Positions 24,187 to 34,494 of a DNA stretch of 64,000 nucleotides are shown one piece after another (within the stretch, counting starts at the first letter, position 1; every line of letters begins with the position of its first letter). The stretch comes from Diabrotica undecimpunctata. Lineage: Eukaryota > Arthropoda > Insecta > Coleoptera > Chrysomelidae. The translations under genes and the position numbers were made by a program. The notes under the pieces are model-generated. The model was not told where the DNA came from and made no database searches. It saw nothing but the letters and a program-made list of their open reading frames with translations. The stretch lies in assembly GCF_040954645.1 (NCBI RefSeq), contig NC_092806.1, positions 4,340,001 to 4,404,000 of the forward strand, in the 5' to 3' direction.

Positions 24187-24470
24187 TGGGTTCGAGATGA
24201 AAGGATATCTGGAAACTGTCAGAAGCTCTTAGCGTGCGCTAATAACGAGGCGCCAGCCCTCGCTCGGACCATAGGATTGTACCATATTATCATCGCCACG
24301 TAAAATAAATGCATTATTTTAAAAATTCCAGCGTTAACCGTCAAAGCGCAGCACCCAGCCTCGAGCCAGGTATCGGACCATTGACTTGGACCATAGTATT
24401 CCAGCTTGTGAGTAACTGTGACGTAGTTAAGAGCGCCTGAACCACCTCGAACCCATTATTACAGCTTAAC
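24187..24470. repeat. Dispersed repeat copy A, MITE-like
   Basis: The left edge GGGTTCGAGATG and right edge CACCTCGAACCC are imperfect inverted copies, giving terminal repeats about 270 bp apart. The inner part (24246-24337: CGAGGCGCC, CCTCGCTC, GTAAAATAAATGCATT) matches copy B at 26998-27090 in the same orientation. Non-coding, locally GC-rich. Likely a non-autonomous DNA element; superfamily unknown. Confidence 0.55.
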
Positions 24471-25285
24471 GTACACATTAATTTTGAAATTATGGTTAAA
24501 AAGTGATCTAATTTTTTTTTTAATGTTTTGTTTTGGTTATAATTGAATAAAAAATATATTTTCAGTAGCGTAAAACCTTTACTTCTCCTAGAGATTCAGG
24601 CAAAATATTTATTTTTGTTTTCATACATATACTAATAATATAAGTACTCTTTTTGTATGCAAATCCCTTGAAATTTAAAAATTTTCTGCAGAGGAAATAC
24701 TGTGAATAGGTAAATAATAGTAGATTTGCTTATTCTGATTCACTGTCACTCACTTCCAAGCAGTTTTACTAAAATAAAAACAAAATAGAGTACAATAGAG
24801 AAAAATCTGTTTTACAATTCAATATGGTATTTTAGATGAGTTATAATGAAATTTAGTAAAATAAAAAATATACACATTACTATAACCTACCGATTATTAT
24901 ATGCAAAATTTACTTATCAAACAATATAATAATATGAAAATAAGACACGAATTAGTTGAAACGCAAAACACAATAAATATCGACTTCAGACGACTTTACA
25001 CCGGCAAGACAGAAAGCTTGTATAAAAACAAAAGTTCAACAATAATATCGGTTATCAATGGTGACTATTGCAAATTGCAAGTTATGAGATAATAAATATA
25101 TTTTAAAGTATCTCAATACTGACTGAGTCATCTATTTTATAATAGAAAAATAATTTAGATATATGCTTATATATGTGTCTTTATACAAATGGTGTTTAGT
25201 TACTATTTATTTATACTGTATAGTATTTTTTTGTAAAACTGAAAGTTTTTATTTGCCATTGTATATCTGGTTTTGTACCTTTTTC
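24471..25285. other. No gene recognised
   Basis: AT-rich; a 63-codon frame at 24901-25092 has no known motif. Confidence 0.4.
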
Positions 25286-25288
25286 AAA

Positions 25289-25560
25289 GTACGCTGTGCA
25301 ATTGCTTGTTGCAATAGTGACAATGAAGATAAAATCTTTAGGTTTCATACATTTCCTAAAGATAGCGTGACCAGAAAACTGTGGATTATATCTTGTTGTA
25401 GATAGGATAATTTTAATTGTAATACTGCAAGAATTTGTTATACACATTTTAAAACTGAAGAATACCAAAGAAATCTACACCAGGAACTTTTAAATTACGT
25501 TTCTAAAAAGGGTCTAAAACTCAAACCTGAGGCAGTACCTAGTCTTTATTTGCCTAAATC
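25289..25560 (+). pseudogene. THAP-domain pseudogene fragment
   Basis: Plus strand codes for a THAP (C2CH zinc finger) domain. It contains CAIACC (paired Cys), FRFHTFPKD, RKLWIISCCR, ARICYTHF (the CxxH pair) and LKPEAVPSLYLP (an AVP-box variant). Spacing fits C-x4-C...C-x2-H. One in-frame TAG at 25403-25405 interrupts it, and no ATG starts it. THAP domains bind DNA and occur in P-element-type transposases and in host THAP genes. No transposase body follows, so the origin is open. A stop soon after 25600 ends the frame. Confidence 0.8.
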
Positions 25561-25562
25561 AA

Positions 25563-26243
25563 CATCGGCTACCCTTTTAACCAACCAAAAGAAATCTTTA
25601 TTTTTATTAATTATTAGTCATGAAACCTTAAATGGTTTTTTCATATCGATTTGTTAAGTAAGAAATTAGCCTCAGCCTGCTATGCAATTTGCAATAAGAA
25701 CTGTTTCGGAGGAAATCAATTTAGCATCTTCCAAAATAACAAATTTTTCTTTGTTAAATCATGTTATTATTATTAAAATATACAATGTTATCATTATTAT
25801 AAACAATACCAAGATAATTTTATGTGCGAATATTACAAAAATGTCATTTTAAATGTTGTGCAATATTGTGTGCCCTCACTACACTCATATTCGATGGCCA
25901 GCTAGCTCATTCGATATAAATAAAGTTGACTTTGTCATTATTTATTTTGATTTTGTGTTTAGTTCAGTAGGTATATATACGTACAAATTTTGTGTACCTC
26001 CATCACCACTTTTCTGTATCTTTTTAAACATCTGAAATATCGAACTCTGGAGTATAAGTTAATTAACCTGTACCTACGTGTAATAAAAGATAATTAAAAC
26101 TTGTCTTATACAGGATATCTATGTTTTATAAAGGATAAATATTATAATAATATAATTTTATCATCTCTTTATAATTACTATAATTAAATTAGCCAAATTA
26201 TATAAAAAAAAACTTAAAATTAAAAGTCTTTCCTATACAACTA
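25563..26243. other. No gene recognised
   Basis: AT-rich spacer between the THAP fragment and the MITE; the short frame at 25853-26035 has no motif. Confidence 0.4.
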
Positions 26244-26884
26244 CACTTCATCTAATTTAGTTAACGATGTACGTCATCGGCGTCATAGCCTGTGACGTCA
26301 CATGATACCAACACGAAATATTTAGGGTGTAGGTGTGTTCTTTTTTAGAATCACTTTACCGAGTACACTGGCATTACAGCCACTAGACATATTTTATTAT
26401 ATACGCGTAGAACTAATATTTAAAAATTTCTATTAATGTTAACTTAAAGAAATACACAATAATATGTTTCATTTAAATTGTATAAATGCATTATAAAGCG
26501 TTTTTATCAAGAACATTTGTTCGGAACACACTGTAACTGTAATTGAACGAAGGTAAAATTTTGGCATAAATTGGTAACACTTATTTGACAGTTGCGGTGT
26601 TGACACTTTTTGCACTTTATTATTTTAAATTTTAAAGTGAATACCTCTTGTTTTATATTTTTACATATTTAATAAAATCTGTTCTTTTTAGAACAAAATT
26701 AGTGTGTTTTATTTCAAAAATGTCATGTAAGAATTTAAATAGTCGTTGTAAAGAGTATATTAATAATTATGTGACCTATTTGATTTAAAATGGATTCAGG
26801 ATTTTTTTATACTTTGGCAACTATGTGAACTTCAATCTCTGACGTATATAATGACGTAAATCGTTATCTAAATTAGATGGACTG
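26244..26884. mobile_element. MITE, 641 bp, TA-flanked, mariner-type ends
   Basis: The left end CACTTCATCTAATTTAG at 26244-26260 and the right end, read in reverse complement CAGTCCATCTAATTTAG (26868-26884), are inverted repeats. They continue inwards as GTTAACGATGTACGTCAT against GATAACGATTTACGTCAT, about 35 bp in all. TA dinucleotides flank both sides (26242-26243 and 26885-26886). No coding frame is present. TA target and CAGT-type termini are typical of Tc1/mariner-derived MITEs. Confidence 0.75.
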
Positions 26885-26997
26885 TACATTCAAATGTTGC
26901 GGGAATAAGCGATCTTGACTACGTCATGCGCGAAAGCGAACCGATTTTGCAACATTATGTATCATACCTTGTGTATTCATTGTACCATGATCGACAC

Positions 26998-27160
26998 TAC
27001 GAGGCGCCGACCACCGAGCCTCGCTCCGACCATCGTATCGATCGCCAGGTAAAATAAATGCATTTTATTTTAAATGCGAGCGTTCACTGTGAGTACTATT
27101 ATCTAAGCGAGGATATCATGCGATGGTCTCCGTTATGAACGCACCCTTAGAATCTATGCC
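26998..27160. repeat. Dispersed repeat copy B
   Basis: Shares CGAGGCGCC, CCTCGCTC, GACCAT, ATCGCCA and GTAAAATAAATGCATT with copy A at 24246-24337, in the same direction. The right part ends ...GAACGCACCCTTAG. Non-coding. Confidence 0.55.
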
Positions 27161-27447
27161 AAAACGTGCAAAAGCAGTAATTACAGCCAAACGAGGACAT
27201 ATTTCCTACTAAATGTAGTATTTAAGTTTACCTTTATAGTTTTGTCAAAATATAATTTTTCTAAATAAACTGTTTTTGTATTAAAACAGCCTATGATTTC
27301 ATTAATTCGCACAGTACTTTACAGTCTTCCACGAAAAAGAAGAAAAAAGAATTATAAGAAAATTTTCTTTCACCTATTAGATTTGACTTTGTGGAATTCC
27401 TTTGTATTATTTCGCAAAAATTGAAGGGAATAAATCATTATTAGTTT

Positions 27448-27717
27448 ATGGAACTAATGTCCAGTTTATGGAACTTCGCATGTCGCAAAGGATATCGAGT
27501 ACCTACATCTTCTAGGTACACAGGGCATCATTTCTTTGAATATATTTCGGCTAGGAGAAAAAAAGAACAAAACCCAACTCGTCAATGTGGAATATGTAGC
27601 AGAGTTAGAGATACTCATAGAAAAAAGATTAGAAGAGAGACAAAATACTTCTGCCCAGACTGTGACATGACTTTGTGTTCTTGTTGTAGAATGTATCACA
27701 CTGTTACCAATATTTAA
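27448..27717 (+). pseudogene. piggyBac transposase C-terminal Cys-rich fragment
   Basis: An open 89-codon frame contains TGHHFFEYISARRKKEQNPT, then RQCGICSRVRDTHRK, then ETKYFCPDCDMTLC and CRMYHT. This is the C-terminal cross-brace zinc domain of piggyBac/PGBD transposases (usual form: HFPxxI...R.C.VC...K.RK.T.Y.CP.C...LC...C...YHT). The catalytic core is missing. Plus orientation, unlike the other two piggyBac copies here, so it is a third independent element. The frame itself is unbroken. Confidence 0.8.
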
Positions 27718-27889
27718 AATTATTATCTTTCATAATCAATCACTTTAGAAGCTTGGATCTGGTCTTATGTCGAGGACAAGAGACATCCACAACAGTGATA
27801 ATATTGTATACTTGAACAGATTGTGTTGATGACCCATTAAGTATTGATTTATTAAAATTATTACAACATTTAAGAAAGGAAAATTTGAA

Positions 27890-28180
27890 AGAAATGATGT
27901 AATAAAACAACGTATGGGAATAGAAGGAAATATAACTCAAGATATAGAGAAGAAACAATTAAGGTGGTATGGGCATGTTCAACGGATGCCAGCATCAAGA
28001 CTCCCCAAAAAAGTAATAGAATGGCAACCGATAGGTCGACGGAAAAGAGGAAGACCCAGATTAGAATGGCAACACGGCGTAAACAAGTCCATGAGCGAAA
28101 GAAATTTAACAACAAACGACTGCGAAGATAGGAAGAGATGGTGTTTAGGTATCGGACAACGTCGAAAGACGTTCTAAACC
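27890..28180 (+). pseudogene. RTE-like LINE C-terminal tail
   Basis: An 87-codon open frame (27914-28177) reads KKQLRWYGHVQRMPASR, IEWQPIGRRKRGRPRLEW and then MSERNLTTNDCEDRKRW. It is close to the tail of the 14496-16655 element (RIKWYGHVRRTSDSR, RRKRGRPRKSW). Followed by a short TATATATA stretch, as at the 3' end of that element. Strong 5' truncation. Confidence 0.8.
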
Positions 28181-28204
28181 GATGTATATATATAAATTTG
28201 AAAG

Positions 28205-28810
28205 AATAGCTTAAGATTCTTATGATCTAGAATTTATGATGAAAGCGTTTGAAGTGTTGATAGACGAGGACGTGGAAATCAAACAAGTGAAAAAATTTAA
28301 ATATTTAGGTGCACTCATTGATAAGAACGGCTTGGAAGAAACCGAATTAATCAGGAACGTAAACTTGTAGGATGTCTGAAGTCCTTATGGTGGGATCGCA
28401 AAATTTCCAAAAGGAACAAAAAAAGAATAGGGCAAACCATGGTTGAATCAGTTCTTTGTTATAGCTCTAAAGTATGGACAATTAATGCAGACCTGAAGGG
28501 AAGATTGTTGATAGTTGAAATGGATTATTTGAGAAGAAGTGCTAAAACATTAAGGCTGTGAAGGAAGATGAACGAATCTATAATAAATAACATGAATGTT
28601 ACAGAAACGGTCATTGACAGGATAGAAAGAAGTGGTTTAAAATGGTTTGGACACCTATTGAGAATGCCTGACGAACGTTGGTCTCAACAACTTCACAGAT
28701 AGAAGCCTCCTGGAAGAAGAAAAAGAGGTAGACCTCAACGCTCATGGAATGAAGGAATTAGAAGAGAGATGGAATCGAGAAACTATGCTATTAATAATTT
28801 TTAAACGGAG
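28205..28810 (+). pseudogene. RTE-like LINE 3' part, paralogue of 38.6-39.4 kb copy
   Basis: Begins SYDLEFMMK, identical at DNA level to part of the copy at 38644-38670, then skips about 80 bases present there. It continues VEIKQVKKFKYLGALIDKNG, RIGQTMVESVLCYSSKVW, NNMNVTETVIDRIERS, WFGHLLRMPDERW and RRKRGRPQRSWNEG. Frameshifts and stops present. It lacks the 54-bp insertion found at 38823-38876 and so shows the empty site (around 28313). Confidence 0.85.
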
Positions 28811-30109
28811 TATAACTGAACATATAGCTATAAATCAATTAGAAATGATTCCATTTTAATAAAACCTCAACTTTTGTTACACGATACTTGAAACATTTCT
28901 ATCATTTTGGCTTTAGCCACCCTGTACAAATATGCAAACGATATCCATACACACAAATAGTGAATCGTAGAAAAACATCTGATATAGATTTTGAAAATAG
29001 TTCCAAGAGAGTTATTTTTATCTCTGCTTTTTGTTATTATTATTAGATTCCAAGGAGTTTTCGTGTAAAAAAGAGACAAACGGCTGAGTGCAGCATATAT
29101 TTGCGCAAAATGGTTTTTGGCAATCTTTACCATTTTCTATTTTAAAGTATTTCCACGGGTGGATCGACACTGCCACAGGTGAAAATTGAACGCTTCCTTA
29201 CAGCGATTTCACAAAAAAAATATTCATTAACTTTTTACTTAGTCATACACTAATTCGTTTTTGTGTTGCCAAATAGTATTGGTCAATTTGTGACTTGGAA
29301 ATAAAAACATTTTTTAATTGATTGTTTTTCTTTACTTATCGAAAGAGGTTAAATAAATATGACACTTTAATTAAATGCGATGAAAGACGAAACAAATACA
29401 ACGCTTCATATAATTAGTGGAAAATTTTTTTACAAAAAATGCTTCGTAAATAAGCTCAAGTACTTTTAATGGTTGGTAATAAGTTTTTCTTGATGCTGGT
29501 TATTAACATAGCATATATTTTGATCGACTCTTCGTATCTCGCTCCATTCTCTAGCATTCTTTAACTACGAGGCTTGTTTTCTACCAATTCCTCTGAGTCC
29601 TTAGGTTTTAGCCATCGTAATTAGTCAAAGAATATTTATACTGTTTGGGAACTTATATTCTGTTGGGAACTGTTTTATTTTTCTGCATCGCCGTCCAATG
29701 TCATTATTTGGTGACAACTTGCAGTCAATTTATTGTATATTTATATAGAAATACTTTAACTTATCTTACCTGTCTCCTTCGTCGTCAGTCATATTATAAA
29801 ATTATAAATAACGAAAAAATAACTAAATAAATAACAAATCCATTATAAGCACGTGAATATGTATTACTCCAATTTTTAATTTCTTGTCTCTGCAGAAAAT
29901 TTCAGTTTTAAAATAAAATAAGTGTTTTGGTAAATGGTAAATGATTGTATTTTGTATAATCGAAGCCCAAAAAATTTAAAGAATAAAATTTTTGTTGAAA
30001 TACTCGGATAGATGATACGATGAACGATCATCCTTTTGTTAGAACTTATTTTGTTTACTGCGGACAAGAGTGACCGTTACGTGACAGTTTTTCGTTGTGT
30101 TATGTTGTG
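28811..30109. other. No gene recognised
   Basis: AT-rich. Minus frame 28867-29133 and plus frame 29645-29830 have no known motif. Near 30075-30120 there is a short GTTGTGTTATGTTGTGTTG repeat. Confidence 0.4.
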
Positions 30110-30620
30110 TTGTGTTGGTAAATTAAACAATAGTGAGGACAACACACAACCCTGCCTGACTCCTTTAAAGTTTTACACTCTTCTAACGACTTCTCATTAA
30201 TACAAATAGTCGTTGTTTGACCATTTAATATAGAATTTTATCTCTCAAAGATATCTTTATGTCGATTTCGACATTTCTGTAGTAAAATATTTAATAAGTA
30301 CAAAAAGTGTTTCTCTATTTCATAATCCAACTCTAAATCCAAACTAGGTGTCATCTTGATTCAGATCTCAATCAGTTCTGTGAGATTTAACCAGTTAAGT
30401 ACACGTGATTTAAAAGCTTTACCAATATTTTAATATTTTCTTCATTAATTAGTTTTAGCACATATGCTGGGATGTTATCGGGGCCAACAGCTTTCCTGTT
30501 CTTTGTCAACTTTATAGCATGCAGTACTTCTACCTTTAGTATTTCTTGTTCTTCATTTTCACCTAATCTTTGTTTTCCTTATGATCTGGCGTCACTAAAT
30601 AATTCATTTAGGTAGGTATA
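30110..30620 (-). pseudogene. RTE-like LINE RT fragments
   Basis: Minus strand: EILKVEVLHAIKLTKNRKAV and GPDNIPAYVLKLINEEN (RT0-1, about 30470-30600), then a jump to GFRVGL and REALFVL (about 30290-30340), then GVRQGCVLSSLLFNL near 30125-30160. Blocks are in the right order but sequence between them is lost, and stops are present. Confidence 0.7.
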
Positions 30621-30975
30621 CCAAGTTGATCGAATTTCGTCGAAAATAGATATATATTCTACTTATATATAGGAAAGTATCTAGAAGAGAAAATAACAAA
30701 CAAAAAAGTAGTTAAGTGAGAATAAGAATAACACATCTTTACTCTACAAATTCTAATTTATTCTGATTCTCTAAATGAATATAAAAGTGTATTCTTACAA
30801 TCAGACAAATTTCCAACTCAGCCAGAGAGTGGCCTTAAGAATCAGATCACTTTACATTTCAAGTTTAATTTACAAAATAATTCAGTATTCATCCTATATT
30901 GCTCTAACGCATAATCTTGACCCACATTAAATAATAAATACCTATATAAATACCTAAATAGTTTATATTCATAAT
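30621..30975. other. No gene recognised
   Basis: AT-rich spacer. Confidence 0.4.
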
Positions 30976-31245
30976 TCTTCTTCTTCTTATTGCGCCGTCT
31001 CATTTCGAAAGTTGGCGATCCAAATAGCAAAATTGTAGCTTTGGAAACTAATGCACGAACAATGTCTGAGGACAAGTGGTCAATCCATCTCCTCAGGTCT
31101 TTTAGGTACGAGTTCTGGCGTCTTCCTACTTATATTTTGTCATGTACTTACTTTACCTTCCAATATGATTTGGTGTAATTCATATCTTTTACCTCTCAGC
31201 ACATGGCCCAATTATTTTATTTTCCTGTCTTTGATTATGCATTGA
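30976..31245 (-). pseudogene. RTE-like LINE 3' tail
   Basis: Minus strand reads KVGRRQNSYLKDLRRWIDHL and then ALVSKATILLFGSPTFEMRR, a decayed form of the GRRRISWLKNLRQW...LFRAA..K tail. It ends on the (AAG)n side at 30976-30990. About 90 codons remain. Confidence 0.65.
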
Positions 31246-31639
31246 TTATGCGGTCGACTTCCTAATAACATGTGTCCGTAAGTTTCTATTTTGGATCATA
31301 ACAATATCAATTGTCTTTATCGACATGTACTATCAACTGGATCTTTCTTTGGCTTTCCTTCTAGCAAATCATCAAGTCTTCGTTAATTTCTGATGGTGAA
31401 CTGGACCATTTTAACCTCTCATTTTTTTGTCAATTCGTGTCACCCCTAGAGTTCCTCTATATACCCGTTATTAATCCTACTTAATTTAATCGATCTATAT
31501 GGAATATTTAGTTACAATATAATTATATTGAAAGGATTATAATATATATTTCCCCATTACTCTGTAGTACCGTTTAACTCCATCTTTAAATGAACATTCC
31601 AAATGCTCTGTTTTTGTTTCTACTAAAATTTTTGCTCAA
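31246..31639. other. No gene recognised
   Basis: Possibly further decayed LINE sequence on the minus strand, but no motif is readable. Confidence 0.35.
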
Positions 31640-32230
31640 GAGCAGTTTTTATTTTAAATCCTCTTCAATATTTTCTTCTAATACAACATGATCAGCATAT
31701 ATGAAGTACCAGGAAATGTTACTCTATAGTTTCTTGTGATCTGATTCATCATCACCGTCATCATCATCATCATCATTATCATCACGTTGCTACAACGCTT
31801 GAACTTCTCAAACCTTCTACGCAGTTCTGCTCTGTCCTTATCTGGATTTTCCAGTTGGCAACACCGATCTTCTCAGTATCTGATCCAACAATGAGAACAA
31901 ATAAAGAGTAACCGTTACTAAACTTACTACCGCTTACGTGTCTCTTACCATCTTCTACTACTCTCCGGGAACTCCTTTCTTATTAAATAAACTCTATTAA
32001 ATGTTTTTTTAAGATCAATGAATAACATATTAGCATTTGGTTCTTTATCCCCGTATTATTTCATTAGCTGCATTATAATGAAAATTGTATCTTTTGTTGA
32101 TCTGCCTTGCATAAATCCAAACTGATTTTCGGATATTTCGGTTTCTTTAAGTATTCGTTTGGACATTATCAATATTGTTATAGCTTTCTCTTCTTCTATA
32201 TTTTTCCGTAAACTTTGTTCAAGCACCATC
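31640..32230 (-). pseudogene. RTE-like LINE RT fragments with (CAT)n tract
   Basis: Minus strand: SENQFGFMQGRSTKDTIFIM (about 32090-32140) and MLFIDLKKTFNRV (about 31990-32030). After a CAT/TCA-rich microsatellite at 31750-31790 comes YADHVVLEENIEED (about 31680-31720), where the catalytic YADD is YADH. The microsatellite between them suggests two insertions or an internal tail. Confidence 0.65.
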
Positions 32231-32529
32231 AGATTCCTTTATTCTTAACCTTCTTTTCTGAAGTTTTCTTAAGTATGATGATTGGTTTTTCCAACATGAG
32301 GGTTACCAATAAATACTTTATTATGAACACCCTGTTCAAGCATCACATACTTGGAAAAGTCCTGGAGATAGGTCAAGAAACTAAATCGATTACCGGGAAG
32401 ATCATGACCGGGAACTTATATGGATTAGAGCATATTCTCCTCATATCTAAAATAAAATAAATTTAATGTAAAACATAACTGCGCAGAGGCAAAGAGGCAA
32501 TTTACGTTACACATTGCCGCAACACATTC

Positions 32530-32725
32530 GACAAAGACAACCGGTGTCACTTATGGTGGATACTAAAACAAGTAGACACATCACAACGCACGATTTTCTT
32601 TATAATTTATCTATTAAAACCATACCCTAGATCAGTAAAAGTGCTTGATACACTTTTAAATACATTACATTTAGAAATGGATATAAGACAAGGATATCCA
32701 CTGTCTTCTCTACTTCCTAATACCA
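32530..32725 (+). pseudogene. LINE RT fragment
   Basis: Plus strand reads HLWWILKQVDTSQRTIFFII and then LHLEMDIRQGYPLSSLLP, matching motif A to B spacing in RTE-type RT (AFDxV...RQGDPLSxLLF). One short piece only. Confidence 0.6.
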
Positions 32726-32739
32726 CGAGTTTGGCTGCT

Positions 32740-32850
32740 GGATGTTCAATATCTTCTTCTTTTGGTGCCTATTCGTTTTGAATGTTGACGATCATTCAGG
32801 CTATAATTATTTTATTAACTGATGCTTTAAATAGACTAGTTGTTGTTGTG
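32740..32850 (-). pseudogene. RTE-like LINE 3' end remnant
   Basis: The plus strand CTTCTTCTTTTGGTGCC followed by TTGACGATCATTCAGGC resembles the 3' end of the copy at 33371-33430 (CTTCTTCTTCAGTGCC...TTGGCGATCATCAAGGC). Strongly truncated. Confidence 0.6.
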
Positions 32851-32868
32851 GAGAACCATTTCCTCAGG

Positions 32869-33262
32869 TTTTTTGACGTGACAACGTCTTAAATTAGGTT
32901 GTGGCTCGGAGTCACTCATGAAAAAGTGTAACGCCCGCTCACGTCTGTTACGATGAGTCACCGAACGAGAGAGAGGCCCGCCGGACCGGCGAATGCCTTG
33001 CGTCTCTCTCCCACTCAAACATGATCGGTCCGCTGCGCGCGCAGCACTAGAGAATTAGGCGCGTTGAATCGGTGAAAATCACTCAAATAGAAATTAGTTA
33101 AGTTTAAGTTTACATGTACAATGTTTTAGTAAACAAAATATATTTCTATAGTTAAAATTTGTGCAATTCTTATTTTCATTCAATTCCTTGTTCCTATTGT
33201 GCAATTTAATAATATTCATATCAATAAATATTCTACCGAGAAAAAGACGTTGTCACGTAAAA
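32869..33262. mobile_element. TIR element, about 394 bp, GC-rich left half
   Basis: GACGTGACAACGTCTT near 32876 and AAAGACGTTGTCACGT ending near 33258 are inverted copies of each other. The left half (32890-33060) has many CGs (CCGCCGGACCGGCG, GCTGCGCGCGCAGC); the right half is AT-rich. No transposase frame is present. It looks like a non-autonomous DNA element; TSD and superfamily are unresolved. Confidence 0.6.
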
Positions 33263-33387
33263 TCTTCGCCCGTAAAACCGACTTTACAGGCAACCGATTT
33301 TTTAACCATGATATTCTTTTTCTCCCAATTCCTCTCTTTCCAAATACTTTGCCTTGAAGTATTATTCTCTTCTTCTTCTTCAGTGCC

Positions 33388-34305
33388 TTATCCGGTCCGG
33401 AGGTTGGCGATCATCAAGGCTATCATGGTTTTGTTGACTGCTCTGCGAAACAGCTCCGCTGAGGTCATCCCAAACCATTATCGGAGATTTTTCAACCACG
33501 AGATACGACGGCGTCCCGGTCCTCTGCTGCCAAATACTTTACCCTGCATAACAAGTTGAAGAATTCGATATTTTTCTTCGTTCCGCATCACATGGCCGAG
33601 GTACTCAAGCTTACGTTGTTTAATTAAATTAAGCACTTCTTTTTCTTTTGTCATGCGCTGTAGGACCTCAACGTTGGTGACATGGTCCACATAAGATATT
33701 TTTAGTATCCTTCTGTATATCCACATCTCGGAGGCTTCGATTCGTTTTTCAGTGGCTTGCGTCAGTGTCCAGGCTTCAACTCCATATAGTAACACTGAAA
33801 GAACGTAGCACCTCACTATTCGCATCTTGGTTCCCAAACTGAGATCACTGCAGCACAGCAAGGATCTTAACTTAATAAAAGTAGACCGTGCCATTTCAAT
33901 TCTGGATCTAATCTCTTGAGCGTATTCCCATTGTACGTTGAGGGTAGTTCCGAGGTAAGTGAATCTGTCGACTCTCTGGATCTCTTCGCTACCTGCCATT
34001 AGTGCCCCGGGATCTAAATTTGTACGGCTGATAACCATGAATTTAGTTTTCTTAATATTAAGGTTCAGTCCGTATGTTACGCTCACAGTTCGCACTCGGT
34101 CTAGTAAGGCCTGCAGATCGTTTAGGCTGGTTGCTAGTAACACAGTGTCATCGGCGTAGCGGATATTATTGATGTATTCACCGTTCACTCGGATTCCCAT
34201 GTCTAGGTTTGTGAGGGCTTCATTAAAAATCTCCTCAGAATATATATTGAAAAGAGTCGGCGATAGCACACATCCTTGCCTTACTCCTCGCATGATCTTG
34301 CGGGC
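33388..34305 (-). mobile_element. RTE-like LINE, 5'-truncated, one nonsense codon
   Basis: One open frame from 34293 to 33478 (271 codons). It contains RGVRQGCVLSPTLFN (motif B), IRYADDTVLLATS (C, about 34150), YLGTTLNVQWEY, LLYGVEAWTLTQ, SEMWIYRRILKISYVDHV, LEYLGHVMRNEEKYR and RRRISWLKNLR. The frame then hits TAA in the codon expected to be CAA or AAA. Beyond it the same frame continues WFGMTSAELFRRAVNK to the normal C-terminus at 33388. The 3' end is TGAAGAAGAAGA. Motif A and upstream are lost. Among the better preserved copies here. Confidence 0.88.
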
Positions 34306-34490
34306 TGTTTATTACAACAGCCTCTTCTGAATTAGTGACTGGCCCTTTCTTTTAACATCTGGGCAAAGCCCGGTGCCCAAAAATTATTCAATTCAAATTA
34401 GAGCCTCAAACAAGCTAATATCTACGAATTATAAATACAAAGTACCTATATATTGTAAAGAGAGCGCTTAACGATTAGGAAATGGGCATG
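34306..34490. other. Spacer left of piggyBac
   Basis: No gene. Contains CTGGGCAAAGCCCGG (34351-34365), a short palindrome-like stretch. Confidence 0.4.
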
Positions 34491-34494
34491 TTAA

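Noticed and set aside
31750..31790. CRISPR-like array from CAT repeats
   Set aside because: A trinucleotide microsatellite in a eukaryotic genome, no spacer-repeat pattern.
33161..33559. 132-codon plus-strand frame
   Set aside because: It overlaps the TIR element and is partly antisense to the LINE at 33388-34305; hydrophobic and without motif.
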